Positions 9,302 to 20,378 are shown, counted from the stretch's first letter. The stretch is 64,000 nt of DNA from Heliobacterium chlorum (GCF_014502795.1 NZ_JACVHF010000014.1:27975-91974); one strand, 5' to 3'. Numbers and translations are program-made. The notes: generated by a model from the letters alone, not told the origin.

Positions 9302-10465
9302 TTGATTTTTATCACAAAACGTACCTTGATTACCGTATTTGGACTAATGTTTCTCATACCCGGGCTCTTCTACGTCAGTTGGATGAAAGCCGTCTCTGTG
9401 ATGGCACCGGGAAAGCTGGACGGCCCCCCGATTATGATCGAAGTGGCCGTGGAACTTACCGGGCCGGTAGCACCTTGGGGCCAGGCAGCCATGAAAGGGG
9501 TCAAGATGGCTGTCGAAGAGGCAAACCAAATAGGGACAAATGGTCGCCGTTTTGAAATCACCACCGTAGACGCCAATGACACGACCGGATTGTCTGGAAT
9601 ACCAGAACAGGTACAAAAAAATGCCGCCGTTGCCGTTCTCGGGCCCATCACTCCGTCCAAAGCAGAAGCGCTGATCAAGACCGGTCTCAAGGTTCCGCTC
9701 GTTAGCCTATCGACCAGCCCGTCTATCCCTACCTTGGGGGAAAAGGTCGTACAGGGAACCTACAATGATGAACAACAAGGAACTGCGGCTGCACAGTATG
9801 TCGTCAAAAGCGGCTATCGGCAAGTCCTCCTGGTGACCGAAGAAAAAAGCGCCTATGCTCAGTCTCTTGCTCAGGCTTTTCAAAAGACCTGCGAGGAACA
9901 AGGTGCTAAAATGGTTAAAGAAGTTAGCTACAAACGAGGACAACAAGATTTCAGCGCGATCCTAACGGAAATCCAAAAAGAAAAAGCGGACCTAATCTAT
10001 TTGCCCGGCTACGCCAAAGAAGCGAGGGCCTTCTTACAGCAGGCCCGGCAAAAAGGAATTGAGACGCCGATCATCGGCGGTGACGGACTCGAGTCAGTCG
10101 CCAAAGAACTGGCCAACAAAGAAAAGACAGGAGACTCCTGGCGGTTGTATTATACGACGCCGAACTTTATCCCCACGGGACAAGCCGATGAATTTATCCA
10201 AGTCTATCAAAAGCGATATAACGAATCGCCTCAGCCGATGGCTCTGTGGGCTTATGAAGCGACACGCGGTCTGATCAATGCACTTTCTACGCCGATTGTC
10301 CAAAAAGATCCGTCGAAATTAATGCAACAGATGGCTATTTCCAGTTGGCCTGTCGCCGGTGGACGGATGCGAATCGATGGGGATCGCCATGCTATGCGAC
10401 CTATGGCGATTATGGAGTTTAGTTCAGAACTTCGCCTGGTCGACGTGATTCCTCCCAACCAGTAA
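9302..10465 (+). CDS. ABC-type branched-chain amino acid-like substrate-binding protein
   Basis: A 387-residue type 1 periplasmic-binding-fold protein (LivJ/receptor-ligand family). A hydrophobic N-terminal helix (about residues 8-25) acts as membrane anchor or signal. GPVAPWGQAAMKGVKMAVEEAN and the VAVLGPITPSKAEAL segment are typical of the ligand pocket. TTG 9302 is chosen over the ATG abutting selB because GGAGGG lies at the right distance and the longer version would bury the signal helix. No permease or ATPase genes are adjacent, so it is an orphan receptor or sensor-type binding protein. The ligand cannot be inferred. Confidence 0.82.
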   Translation: MIFITKRTLITVFGLMFLIPGLFYVSWMKAVSVMAPGKLDGPPIMIEVAVELTGPVAPWGQAAMKGVKMAVEEANQIGTNGRRFEITTVDANDTTGLSGIPEQVQKNAAVAVLGPITPSKAEALIKTGLKVPLVSLSTSPSIPTLGEKVVQGTYNDEQQGTAAAQYVVKSGYRQVLLVTEEKSAYAQSLAQAFQKTCEEQGAKMVKEVSYKRGQQDFSAILTEIQKEKADLIYLPGYAKEARAFLQQARQKGIETPIIGGDGLESVAKELANKEKTGDSWRLYYTTPNFIPTGQADEFIQVYQKRYNESPQPMALWAYEATRGLINALSTPIVQKDPSKLMQQMAISSWPVAGGRMRIDGDRHAMRPMAIMEFSSELRLVDVIPPNQ

Positions 10466-10482
10466 ATAATCCGAATCGTCAT

Positions 10483-10513
10483 GTTTAAAGGGCGGTTGAC
10501 GTAGGCAAGAATA
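10483..10513 (+). promoter_or_regulatory. Sigma-F-type promoter of spoIIR
   Basis: GTTTA (10483-10487), a 16-base spacer and GGCAAGAATA (10504-10513) match the forespore sigma-F consensus GywTA-N15-GGnrAnAnTw at every fixed position. In Bacillus subtilis spoIIR is a sigma-F gene, so site and gene agree. Confidence 0.7.
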
Positions 10514-10543
10514 CCTCCTGTAAGGGAAAACGCCTTAAGGAGG
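10514..10543 (+). promoter_or_regulatory. Leader hairpin covering the spoIIR ribosome-binding site
   Basis: CCTCCTGTAAGG (10514-10525) pairs with CCTTAAGGAGG (10533-10543) through 11 pairs with one bulged G and a seven-base loop. The right arm is the AAGGAGG ribosome site of spoIIR. The hairpin directly follows the -10 element, so it would form at the very 5' end of the mRNA. There is no T run, so it is not a terminator. Confidence 0.55.
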
Positions 10544-10551
10544 AGAACATC

Positions 10552-11175
10552 TTGTTCCGCAACCGCGTTTCTCCTGCCTTCCAGGTCCTGACCCTTTCCA
10601 CCTTACTCATCATCCTGCTGGGTGGAGTGGCCTTCTACCTGCCGCACTTGGAGGCCCGCACGACTTCACCCTTACCCCTGCTTCGGTTGCATGTGATCGC
10701 TCCATCGGACGATCCGGCAGACCAAGCTTTGAAGTTAAAAGTTCGCGACGAAATCCTCGCCTATGTGGACCCGCTACTCGCCGGTTGCCACTCCGTTGAA
10801 GAATCCCGGGAAGTGGTCCTTGAGCATTTGGATGAAATCCAGAAGAAAGCAGAGGAGCGAGTTCAACAGGAAGGCTATAGTTATAGCGTGGCACCGCAAG
10901 TAGGCCGGTTTCAGTTCCCTAAAAAGGTCTACGGCCATCTAGTCGCCCCGGCTGGTGAATACGAAGCCCTGCGTGTCGTTATCGGCGAAGGCAAAGGAGC
11001 CAACTGGTGGTGTGTACTCTACCCGCCCCTGTGTTTAAGTGATCGAACGGGCGCTCAGGTAACAGTCCCTGTAGCTACGGTTGAGAATGGAACCGTAAAT
11101 GAAGGTCAACCAGAGATGGCGAAGGTTGAAATACGCTCAAAGCTTTGGGACTGGATACAGGAAAAAACGCAATAA
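10552..11175 (+). CDS. spoIIR: SpoIIR, stage II sporulation protein R
   Basis: A 207-residue secreted protein with an N-terminal signal/anchor helix (about residues 9-30). The conserved LLRLHVIAPSDDPADQALKLKVRDE segment, followed by the WWCVLYPPLC motif near residue 145, is diagnostic of SpoIIR. SpoIIR is made in the forespore and signals across the septum to trigger SpoIIGA processing of pro-sigma-E. The start is TTG with AAGGAGGAG seven bases upstream. Promoter and leader hairpin are listed separately. Confidence 0.93.
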   Translation: MFRNRVSPAFQVLTLSTLLIILLGGVAFYLPHLEARTTSPLPLLRLHVIAPSDDPADQALKLKVRDEILAYVDPLLAGCHSVEESREVVLEHLDEIQKKAEERVQQEGYSYSVAPQVGRFQFPKKVYGHLVAPAGEYEALRVVIGEGKGANWWCVLYPPLCLSDRTGAQVTVPVATVENGTVNEGQPEMAKVEIRSKLWDWIQEKTQ

Positions 11176-11209
11176 CACAGGAAAAGTAAATGCACTCTCT
11201 TAATAGAGC

Positions 11210-11475
11210 AAAAAACCTCCAAGCACTATCGCTTGGAGGTTTCCTTTTACCCAAAATTACAGGTTGTTCTTATACCTATGTAGGGCCCACGAAGGCCGTC
11301 ACCGACACGTTTTCCAACCATGCTCTCGCACGTGGGCACCTTGTCACTCCCATTTGTCTTCCCGTCGTAGCGGGCCTGACAGCCGTAAGCGATCTTGGTT
11401 CCCTAAATAAAACTTATAGATTGAAAACATTAATCGGCAACGTACCCAGCAGGTACCGCCGGTGTCTCACCGACA
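11210..11475 (-). ncRNA. Unidentified structured RNA with its own promoter and terminator
   Basis: No protein-coding frame fits this region. On the minus strand a sigma-A-like promoter (11482-11510) predicts a start near 11475, and a terminator with a six-T tail ends it at 11210. Between them are several short stems: CGGTG-AGA-CACCG; GTACC-TGCT-GGTAC; TGTC..CCCG-CTACGA-CGGG..GACA; TGC-GAGA-GCA (a GNRA loop) inside a GCCCACG/CGTGGGC stem. No gene lies downstream on that strand (only the antisense of spoIIR), so it looks like a stand-alone RNA of about 265 nt. It lacks the core motifs of tmRNA, RNase P RNA and SRP RNA. 6S RNA cannot be excluded by eye. Confidence 0.5.
11213..11242. terminator. 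Bidirectional terminator (spoIIR / minus-strand RNA)
   Basis: AAACCTCCAAGC (11213-11224) pairs perfectly with 11231-11242 over a six-base loop. On the plus strand the tail is CCTTTTAC (weak); on the minus strand it is six T's, so the stronger use is for a minus-strand transcript. Confidence 0.8.
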
Positions 11476-11481
11476 AGATGT

Positions 11482-11510
11482 ATTGTACCTAAAGCAGTGA
11501 AAAATGTCAC
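11482..11510 (-). promoter_or_regulatory. Sigma-A-type promoter for the minus-strand RNA
   Basis: Reading the minus strand, GTGACA (11505-11510) and TACAAT (11482-11487) are separated by exactly 17 bases; each hexamer differs from consensus at one position. The predicted start is about 11475. Confidence 0.6.
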
Positions 11511-11597
11511 TAGGGCGTTTTTGGAAATAAGGACAAGTTTCAATTCTTCTCATTAGAGAATATGCATATTTCGTAAACTAGACAGGGAGGAATCTGA

Positions 11598-11948
11598 ATG
11601 TACGATCCCATGGGCCACCAGGGCCATCATTCCCGGTTACTCGAAACAATCCAAAACTGTGAAGCTACCTGCGAACACATGGTTACCCATGTGGCCTGTC
11701 TCCATGACATACGTCAGCGCTCCCGGCAACTGTTGCTTCTCCGAGACTGCGCCGATATTTGCGGGCTCACAGCGAAATTCGTCGCTCGTCGGAGTCCCTT
11801 TGCCCGGCAGTTGGCTCATGTTTGCGCTTGCATCTGTGAAGCCTGTGGGAAGGAATGTTCTCGATTCCCCGACCGGGAATCGCAAGAGTGCGCCCGGATT
11901 TGCTTCCATTGTGCGAGAGAATGCGAAGCCTTTGCGATGGGTAGATAA
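11598..11948 (+). CDS. Four-helix-bundle Cys-rich copper-binding protein (DUF326/Csp type)
   Basis: A 116-residue protein with 14 cysteines spaced along helices (for example NCEATC, CADIC, CACICEAC, CARICFHC). DUF326 proteins and the related copper storage proteins fill a four-helix bundle with such cysteines to hold Cu(I). An N-terminal His/Met segment (MYDPMGHQGHH) could add metal contacts. GGGAGGAATCTGA precedes the ATG. There is no signal peptide, so it is cytosolic. No copper exporter or regulator is adjacent. Copper storage is inferred from the family. Confidence 0.82.
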   Translation: MYDPMGHQGHHSRLLETIQNCEATCEHMVTHVACLHDIRQRSRQLLLLRDCADICGLTAKFVARRSPFARQLAHVCACICEACGKECSRFPDRESQECARICFHCARECEAFAMGR

Positions 11949-11988
11949 CAGGGAAGCAAAAAGAGAGTTATTCATCCGGCACAGAGCA

Positions 11989-12024
11989 TGTAAGGACTCG
12001 CTTAAAAAAGGCGAGTCTCTTACA
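11989..12024. terminator. Hairpin between convergent genes
   Basis: GACTCGC/GCGAGTC forms the inner stem and TGTAA/TTACA the outer stem around an A-rich loop. The right arm includes the stop codon of the minus-strand gene. There is no strong T run, so termination is plausible rather than certain. Confidence 0.45.
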
Positions 12025-12346
12025 TTTCAGCTTCGTTAAGGTCCGCTTCTAAAACGTCAAGGTGGTGAACAATCTGGGATAACTCGTTAAAAAGCAATGC
12101 ACGGTCTTCCATAACAGCTTGGTGAACGAGAGATCGGGCCAGTTGTACCACCCTCTCTTTGGTGTTGAGTAAAGAATTCTTAGCTTCAGAGAGGGCTTTT
12201 TCGTATTCCACTTTGGATTTCATCTGGAAATCGTGAAAAAAAGCATCTCCTACGTTAATCCACTCAATATCTTTTCCGCTGCCCGAATCGAATTTTACCT
12301 GATCATCTAAGTACTTCTGTTTAAGTTCGGCTAGCGTTTTCTCCAT
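12020..12346 (-). CDS. Small helical protein of unknown function
   Basis: A 108-residue, soluble, mostly helical protein (MEKTLAELKQKYLDDQ...). ATG 12346 is chosen because AAGGGG lies seven bases before it; the longer frame to 12454 lacks such a site. Charged heptad-like stretches in the second half suggest a coiled coil. I do not recognise a family. A TTGTCGAA box lies about 90 bases upstream (12434-12442). The stop overlaps the shared hairpin with the Cys-rich protein gene. Confidence 0.65.
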   Translation of the reverse strand: MEKTLAELKQKYLDDQVKFDSGSGKDIEWINVGDAFFHDFQMKSKVEYEKALSEAKNSLLNTKERVVQLARSLVHQAVMEDRALLFNELSQIVHHLDVLEADLNEAEM

Positions 12347-12433
12347 GATAATCCCCTTTATACGAGAATAGACAAAAAGTCGAGAGATGATGAAGTCACC
12401 GTCATCGTCGTGAAGAACAGGAATATTTATTTT

Positions 12434-12442
12434 TTCGACAAT
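12434..12442 (-). promoter_or_regulatory. Candidate Spo0A box (ATTGTCGAA)
   Basis: Minus-strand ATTGTCGAA, 8 of 9 matches to the 0A-box consensus, in the same orientation as the downstream minus-strand gene. Confidence 0.35.
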
Positions 12443-12538
12443 TAATGCTATCATAGAGCAACAGATAAGTTACAGTATCTCATTTCCAAGGCGATTAGCC
12501 CCATTTTATTTACTCGACAGAAGCGATATTTTGTACAT

Positions 12539-12636
12539 GGGAGTGAATGGGTCCTGGTGGGCTTCACGGGCTTCAAACCCGGTTGGCGCGCGGCTAACCC
12601 GGGCGCGGTAGGTTCGATTCCTACGCACTCCCGCCA
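12539..12636 (+). tRNA. selC: tRNA-Sec (anticodon TCA)
   Basis: A 98-nt tRNA with an 8-bp acceptor stem (GGGAGTGA.../..CACTCCC plus discriminator G), a long variable arm, GGTTCGATTCC T-loop and encoded CCA. The anticodon loop CTTCAAA places TCA at 12573-12575. Long acceptor stem, extended variable arm and TCA anticodon together identify selenocysteine tRNA. It lies 3.4 kb after selB, separated by genes unrelated to selenium. Confidence 0.95.
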
Positions 12637-12666
12637 TTAAAAAAACGAATAGCAATGTCACTTGAA

Positions 12667-12706
12667 GCATAGTTTTGCGAGACAGCAAAACTATGCTTTT
12701 TATTTT
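12667..12706 (+). terminator. Terminator after tRNA-Sec
   Basis: GCATAGTTTTGC (12667-12678) pairs perfectly with 12685-12696 over a GAGACA loop and is followed by TTTTTATTTT. Confidence 0.88.
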
Positions 12707-15847
<3,141 letters not shown>

Positions 15848-15888
15848 TCGCTGAAAACGCAAACGGTGTCAGCATACGTTTGCGACGA

Positions 15889-15924
15889 AACTCTTTACCG
15901 ATAGCGGTGGAAGAGTTTTTTTTT
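15889..15924 (+). terminator. Terminator after rph
   Basis: AACTCTT-T-ACCG (15889-15900) pairs with CGGT-GG-AAGAGTT (15905-15917) and is followed by a run of eight to nine T's. A second hairpin (GCAAACG/CGTTTGC, about 15859-15883) precedes it. Confidence 0.85.
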
Positions 15925-16048
15925 GCTTCCAATTAGAAGGGTGCCGTAGTAACAATAACAAATTAATCAAAGACAATAATAATTTATTGTAAAACGATAA
16001 ATCGCGTGTTATTATCGATTTAACAAATAAATAAGTGAGGTGCATTTT

Positions 16049-16528
16049 ATGAGCCGTGAAACACTCTTTTTGAAATTAGCTGTAATTCTTATGGGCTTTC
16101 CCGCTCTTGCGATGTGTATATTTTTGGTGCCTAAGATTGCGAATTTAGCGGCGAAGTTGTTGCCAGATTGGGCCTACATGAAATATCTCGTCTCCCTTGA
16201 TTTGTATGCAACGGCGATACCTTTTTACTTTGCTCTGTATCAAGCTTTTAATCTACTTAGCTATATCGACAAAAACGAAGCGTTCTCGGAACTATCGGTC
16301 AAGGCTTTAAAGAATATAAAAAACTGTGCGATTGCAATCGGCAGCTTGTATGTGGCAGGCATGCCACTCTTTTATCTTATGGCGGAGGTCGACGACGCCC
16401 CGGGTATCATACTCATCGGAATGGTCATGATTTTTGCTTCGCTGGTGGTTGCGGTTTTTGCTGCTGTTCTTCAAAAGCTATTGAAAAATGCCATAGATAT
16501 AAAATCTGAAATCGACTTAACGGTTTGA
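16049..16528 (+). CDS. DUF2975 family membrane protein
   Basis: A 159-residue protein with four membrane helices (about residues 8-28, 44-66, 92-115, 121-145). The DUF2975 family (Bacillus YoaS-like) is typically encoded with a small Cro/CI regulator, exactly as here, where the HTH gene begins seven bases later. ATG 16049 is preferred over GTG 16040 because GTGAGGTG lies upstream. Its role is unknown; a regulator-membrane protein module is likely. Confidence 0.8.
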   Translation: MSRETLFLKLAVILMGFPALAMCIFLVPKIANLAAKLLPDWAYMKYLVSLDLYATAIPFYFALYQAFNLLSYIDKNEAFSELSVKALKNIKNCAIAIGSLYVAGMPLFYLMAEVDDAPGIILIGMVMIFASLVVAVFAAVLQKLLKNAIDIKSEIDLTV

Positions 16529-16535
16529 GGTAAAA

Positions 16536-16754
16536 ATGATGGCAATCATAATTAATATTGATGTGATGTTGGCTAAGAGGAAAATGAGTGTTACGGAACT
16601 TTCCGAACGGGTTGGGATAACGATGGCTAATCTCTCTATACTGAAAAACGGAAAGGCAAAAGCGATTCGATTATCGACGCTAGAGGCGATTTGTAAGGCG
16701 TTAGACTGTCAACCTGGAGATATTTTAGAATACAAACGTGATGAAAACAGTTAA
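16536..16754 (+). CDS. Small XRE/Cro-type HTH regulator (YozG-like)
   Basis: A 72-residue protein that is essentially one helix-turn-helix domain: INIDVMLAKRKMSVTELSERVGITMANLSILKNGKAKAIRLSTLEAICKALDCQPGDIL. This is the compact DUF739/YozG-like type that partners DUF2975 proteins. GAGGT precedes two adjacent ATG codons (16536, 16539). It probably controls its own operon. Confidence 0.88.
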   Translation: MMAIIINIDVMLAKRKMSVTELSERVGITMANLSILKNGKAKAIRLSTLEAICKALDCQPGDILEYKRDENS

Positions 16755-16804
16755 GGATAATATAGTCTGGCTATTCAATATTTTGGAGGATAATAAGGAT
16801 TACT

Positions 16805-18076
16805 ATGACATTTATCAGGGAAGGTATAACCATGGACATTAGCCATTCAATTATTGAAAACATTGACAACCCCCATGAACTGGAAAGGTTGTTTAGAAAA
16901 GAACCCGAAGCTTTTAAAAAGTCATTCCTACACGCTTGGGGGCAAAACCCGGAATCACAGGTTCTTGCTGTTTGGCACGAAAGATTGACTTTTAAGGAAA
17001 GGCCAAATACAGAAAAGGCTTCCTTGTTCCAGAAGGATTTTTTATCCATGGGTGTTTTCGCAGTTCTGGCCGGGATATGCACTCGGATAATTCTGCATTT
17101 CGTCGAACAGCAAGTCATAACCCCTATTAACCTTGTTTTTGGTATACTTCCCTTTATGGCCGCATATTTTGTTTACAATAATGCCCCCAAAAAAAGTTTA
17201 CTTTACACCCTTTCATCCCTATTTCTAGTCTCTGGATTTTTTCTCAATATACTGCCACTGGATCATACGGATAGTATTATCCTGGCTTATCTACATCTTC
17301 CCATTTTCTTATGGGTATTATTGGGGTTTGCATTTACAGGAAATGAATATGGTAAAGGTAGCGCAAGATTAGCCTATCTTAAATTTAATGGGGAATTTTG
17401 CGTACTCTACGCCAGCATGGCCATCAGTGGAATGGTTCTAACAGCACTAACCATGCAGTTATTTCGATTTGTCGGCATGGATATATCTGAATTCTATTTC
17501 GAAAATGTCGTTTTGTTTGGTGCTGCCGCACTCGCTATTGTGGCTACTTACCTAGTATCAAGGAACCTTAAACTAGCTAAAAGTATTGCTCCATATATAG
17601 CTAAAATTTTTAGTCCTCTTGTATTAGGCACGTTGTTGGTCTATCTTATAACGGTTATTTGGGTCGAAAAAAACCCATTCTTGGACCGAGATTTCCTCAT
17701 ATCCTTTAACGGAATACTCCTTAGTGTATTGGCCGTCACCATATTCTCCATTACCGAAAGTGGTACAGACGAGAAAAGGAACATCTCTGATTATATTAAT
17801 TTTGCCCTGATTGTTCTGGCTCTGATCATTGACAGTGTGGCTTTATCATCGATAGTGTTCAGGCTTTCTTCTTATGGGATTACGCCCAACAGACTTGCTG
17901 TCTTAGGCGTAAACATACTGATCTGGGCCAATCTAAGTTGGATTATGCTCTCCTATCTGCGGTTTCTACAAAACAAAACCGGACCTTCAACCATCCAAGA
18001 CGCTGTTACTGAGTATTTGCCGGTCTATGGACTTTGGGCAGCCTTCGTAACGTTTATTTTCCCATTAATTTTTTAA
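16805..18076 (+). CDS. DUF4153-like polytopic membrane protein
   Basis: A 423-residue protein. About 80 soluble residues come first, then roughly ten to eleven membrane helices. Overall layout and segments such as YLKFNGEFCVLYASMAISGMVL resemble DUF4153 proteins. Two starts are possible: ATG 16805 (AAGGA before it) and ATG 16832 (GGGAAGG before it). It lies 50 bases after the HTH gene and is probably controlled by it. Function unknown. Confidence 0.7.
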   Translation: MTFIREGITMDISHSIIENIDNPHELERLFRKEPEAFKKSFLHAWGQNPESQVLAVWHERLTFKERPNTEKASLFQKDFLSMGVFAVLAGICTRIILHFVEQQVITPINLVFGILPFMAAYFVYNNAPKKSLLYTLSSLFLVSGFFLNILPLDHTDSIILAYLHLPIFLWVLLGFAFTGNEYGKGSARLAYLKFNGEFCVLYASMAISGMVLTALTMQLFRFVGMDISEFYFENVVLFGAAALAIVATYLVSRNLKLAKSIAPYIAKIFSPLVLGTLLVYLITVIWVEKNPFLDRDFLISFNGILLSVLAVTIFSITESGTDEKRNISDYINFALIVLALIIDSVALSSIVFRLSSYGITPNRLAVLGVNILIWANLSWIMLSYLRFLQNKTGPSTIQDAVTEYLPVYGLWAAFVTFIFPLIF

Positions 18077-18125
18077 TCGCAAGATTCTGTGTGAACTAAT
18101 AGATCGAACCCGCTACGGGTCAACT

Positions 18126-18189
18126 CAGCATGAACAAGGCCGGATAAAGTAAGTCACTTATCCGGCCTTGTCATGCTGATATTTTTTTT
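18126..18189 (+). terminator. Strong terminator after the DUF4153-like gene
   Basis: A long stem (18126-18147 with 18158-18178, one bulged A) is followed by ATATTTTTTTT. It separates two convergent genes. Confidence 0.9.
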
Positions 18190-18196
18190 GAGTCGA

Positions 18197-18850
18197 TTAC
18201 CTGTTAAACAATTTCATTAAATTCTTTTGTGTCACATCGATCGTTTCATGCTTCACAGAGGTTGCTTCAAATCTCATCAAGGAGAAAACGATCTGTATAC
18301 AGAAACTGATTCCGAAAGCGGCGAGAACGGTCCCTATACCCACGGGTCCACCGAGTAACCAACCGGTCAAAACAACAGAACCTTCAATAAGTCCACGACA
18401 GAGTCCCACGGGGAGATTGGTTTTCCGTTTTAAGGCAACCATAAGGCTATCCCTAGGACCTGCACCAAATCCCGAATGAATATAAAAGTAAGAGCCAAAG
18501 GAAATCGTAAAAAGACCTGCAATTAACACGAGCGCTCCTAAAAAAAATCCGCTGATTTGAGGAATTAGATCTAGTGACAATAATAAATCAATAAATACAC
18601 CGATCAGAATCATGTTTAAAATAGTCCCTAATCCAAGCTTTTCTCCCATCAGTACCACAAGCACGCAGATAAATAGGCCTGTAAGAATCGAAACATTACC
18701 GATAGTCATACCAATAGTATTTCCCACACCCCAATGAAAGACTTCCCACGGCGCAAACCCCAGGTTAGCCTTCATGGTAATGACAACTCCTATTGCATAT
18801 AAAAAGAGGCCTATTAACAGATGAATAAACCTCTTCAAATAATTATCCAT
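18197..18850 (-). CDS. YczE/YyaS/YitT family membrane protein
   Basis: A 217-residue protein with five to six membrane helices. GVVITMKANLGFAPWEVFHWGV and the SGFGAGPRDSLMVAL segment identify the YczE/YyaS group (DUF6198), whose members have loosely described roles in export or in surfactin production. AGGAGAATATTAGT precedes the ATG at 18850. It stands alone on the minus strand. Confidence 0.85.
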   Translation of the reverse strand: MDNYLKRFIHLLIGLFLYAIGVVITMKANLGFAPWEVFHWGVGNTIGMTIGNVSILTGLFICVLVVLMGEKLGLGTILNMILIGVFIDLLLSLDLIPQISGFFLGALVLIAGLFTISFGSYFYIHSGFGAGPRDSLMVALKRKTNLPVGLCRGLIEGSVVLTGWLLGGPVGIGTVLAAFGISFCIQIVFSLMRFEATSVKHETIDVTQKNLMKLFNR

Positions 18851-19108
18851 ACTAATATTCTCCTATAGTATCCAAAAATCGATATGTGTATTAAAAAAAG
18901 GCGTTTAGATCGTCTTGCTTAGATTATATAAAGAAAGCGGGCTCTATTTCAATAAAAGATTGAGGGTTCAAACACAATATACCGATTGAGGATATACAAT
19001 ATATTGGAGTGGTTTGTTAATAATATCCAAATAGCACTTTCAAAGATGAGGGATTGTTTATCGCCGCAGAAACTTGTGGACGATTCGAGTTAGAGGGGGG
19101 TGACGTTG

Positions 19109-20227
19109 ATGGATAGCTCCAACCTGGATTGTCCAAAACAGTCTGTCAATGCGTTGGAATGGGTAGAGAAGGGCTCTTATGGTGAATCCGGTGCAAAATA
19201 TGTACCCATTTTTCCGGAACATATCCTTTACAGGGCTCAGCCCAACACAATCGATAGTCATGTTCACCGGGCTTTTCAAGAACAAGAATTCCACCAGCCT
19301 GAGACCTTTGTTGCCCTGATCCCTAAGGGGAGAGTTTGTGGTTCAAACGGTTTTATCATTACACCGGACAATAAATTAATTTATGATTTATCTAACTGGT
19401 TTAATACCCCTGTCGAAGCACACCCCATATTGTTACAGACCCAATTGCCCCCGAATAAACATCTCGAAGGTTCAATCGCTGTACTCGCAACGGCCGGTTG
19501 GTGGAACTATTATCATTGGATGTTTGATGCATTACCGAGGTATGAGGTTCTTCGTCGCAGTGGCTTTAGAGCAGATAAATATATTGTCAGTTACTGTAAT
19601 CTCCCTTTTCAAACAGAGACGCTGAAAATCCTTGGCATACCTAGAGAAGATATGATTGTGGCGCGTGACGAATTTCAACTTCAGGCGGACGAACTCATCG
19701 TGCCTTCATTTCCAAGCTGTCTTCGTAAAATCCCCAAATGGTCATGTCAATTTCTAAGAGATCTATTTCTTCCTCACCTAGACATGAATCAAAGAAAAAA
19801 GGATTTACGAATATATGTATCCCGTGCAAAGGCCTCATTTCGTAAATTAGAAAATGAGAGTCTTCTGGAGGAGAGACTATCATCGCTTGGTTTCGAAACA
19901 GTATATTTGGAAACACTCCCCCTGCTGGAACAAGTAAGTTTGTTTGCGAATGCTGATATCGTAATCGCTCCACACGGAGCAGGCTTAACGAATCTTGTCT
20001 TTTGTCGACCTGGCACTAAAGTGGTTGAACTGATGGGACCAAAGTATATAAATAATGTTTTCTGGGCCTTAAGTAATCAGGTGGATTTAGATTACACCTA
20101 CCTGATTGGAGAAGGGGAAGAACCGCCGAGTGATATTAACCCTTGGGATTCAGGAAACTCTCGTGCTAACTTCACCATTTGCCCTCAAAAGTTTAAGACA
20201 GTATTGCAAAAAATCGGTTTGGTATAA
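19109..20227 (+). CDS. Glycosyltransferase family 61 protein
   Basis: A 372-residue protein. The motif set GWWNYYHWMFDALPR (about residues 133-147), a central YVSRAKASFRKLENE, and IVIAPHGAGLTNLVFCRPGTKVVEL (about 292-316) matches GT61 (DUF563), which transfers xylose, arabinose or related sugars. ATG 19109 is preferred over GTG 19100 because AGAGGGGGG lies before it. It is a lone gene: no other glycan-synthesis genes are adjacent, so the acceptor is unknown. A terminator follows. Confidence 0.85.
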   Translation: MDSSNLDCPKQSVNALEWVEKGSYGESGAKYVPIFPEHILYRAQPNTIDSHVHRAFQEQEFHQPETFVALIPKGRVCGSNGFIITPDNKLIYDLSNWFNTPVEAHPILLQTQLPPNKHLEGSIAVLATAGWWNYYHWMFDALPRYEVLRRSGFRADKYIVSYCNLPFQTETLKILGIPREDMIVARDEFQLQADELIVPSFPSCLRKIPKWSCQFLRDLFLPHLDMNQRKKDLRIYVSRAKASFRKLENESLLEERLSSLGFETVYLETLPLLEQVSLFANADIVIAPHGAGLTNLVFCRPGTKVVELMGPKYINNVFWALSNQVDLDYTYLIGEGEEPPSDINPWDSGNSRANFTICPQKFKTVLQKIGLV

Positions 20228-20341
20228 AGGATAAATTTCTTACTGCTCTCGTATAGGTACAGGCGATGTTTTCTACTATTCGCATCCCCTATAATCAGTT
20301 CATCGTTTAGGATTCGATCTTTAGGCAGCGTCCCTGCGGGT

Positions 20342-20378
20342 AAAAAGCGACAAGAGTAGTATCTCTCGTCGCTTTTTT
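20342..20378 (+). terminator. Terminator after the GT61 gene
   Basis: AAAGCGAC/GTCGCTTT with an inner AGAG/CTCT stem, then six T's. The 200 bases between it and the nrf operator (20379-20573) show nothing else recognisable. Confidence 0.85.

Noticed and set aside
11210..11475. tmRNA, RNase P RNA or SRP RNA for the minus-strand RNA
   Set aside because: No tRNA-like end, no GAGGAAAGUCC core and no GGAAGGAAGCAGC loop are present. 6S RNA has weaker sequence hallmarks and remains open.
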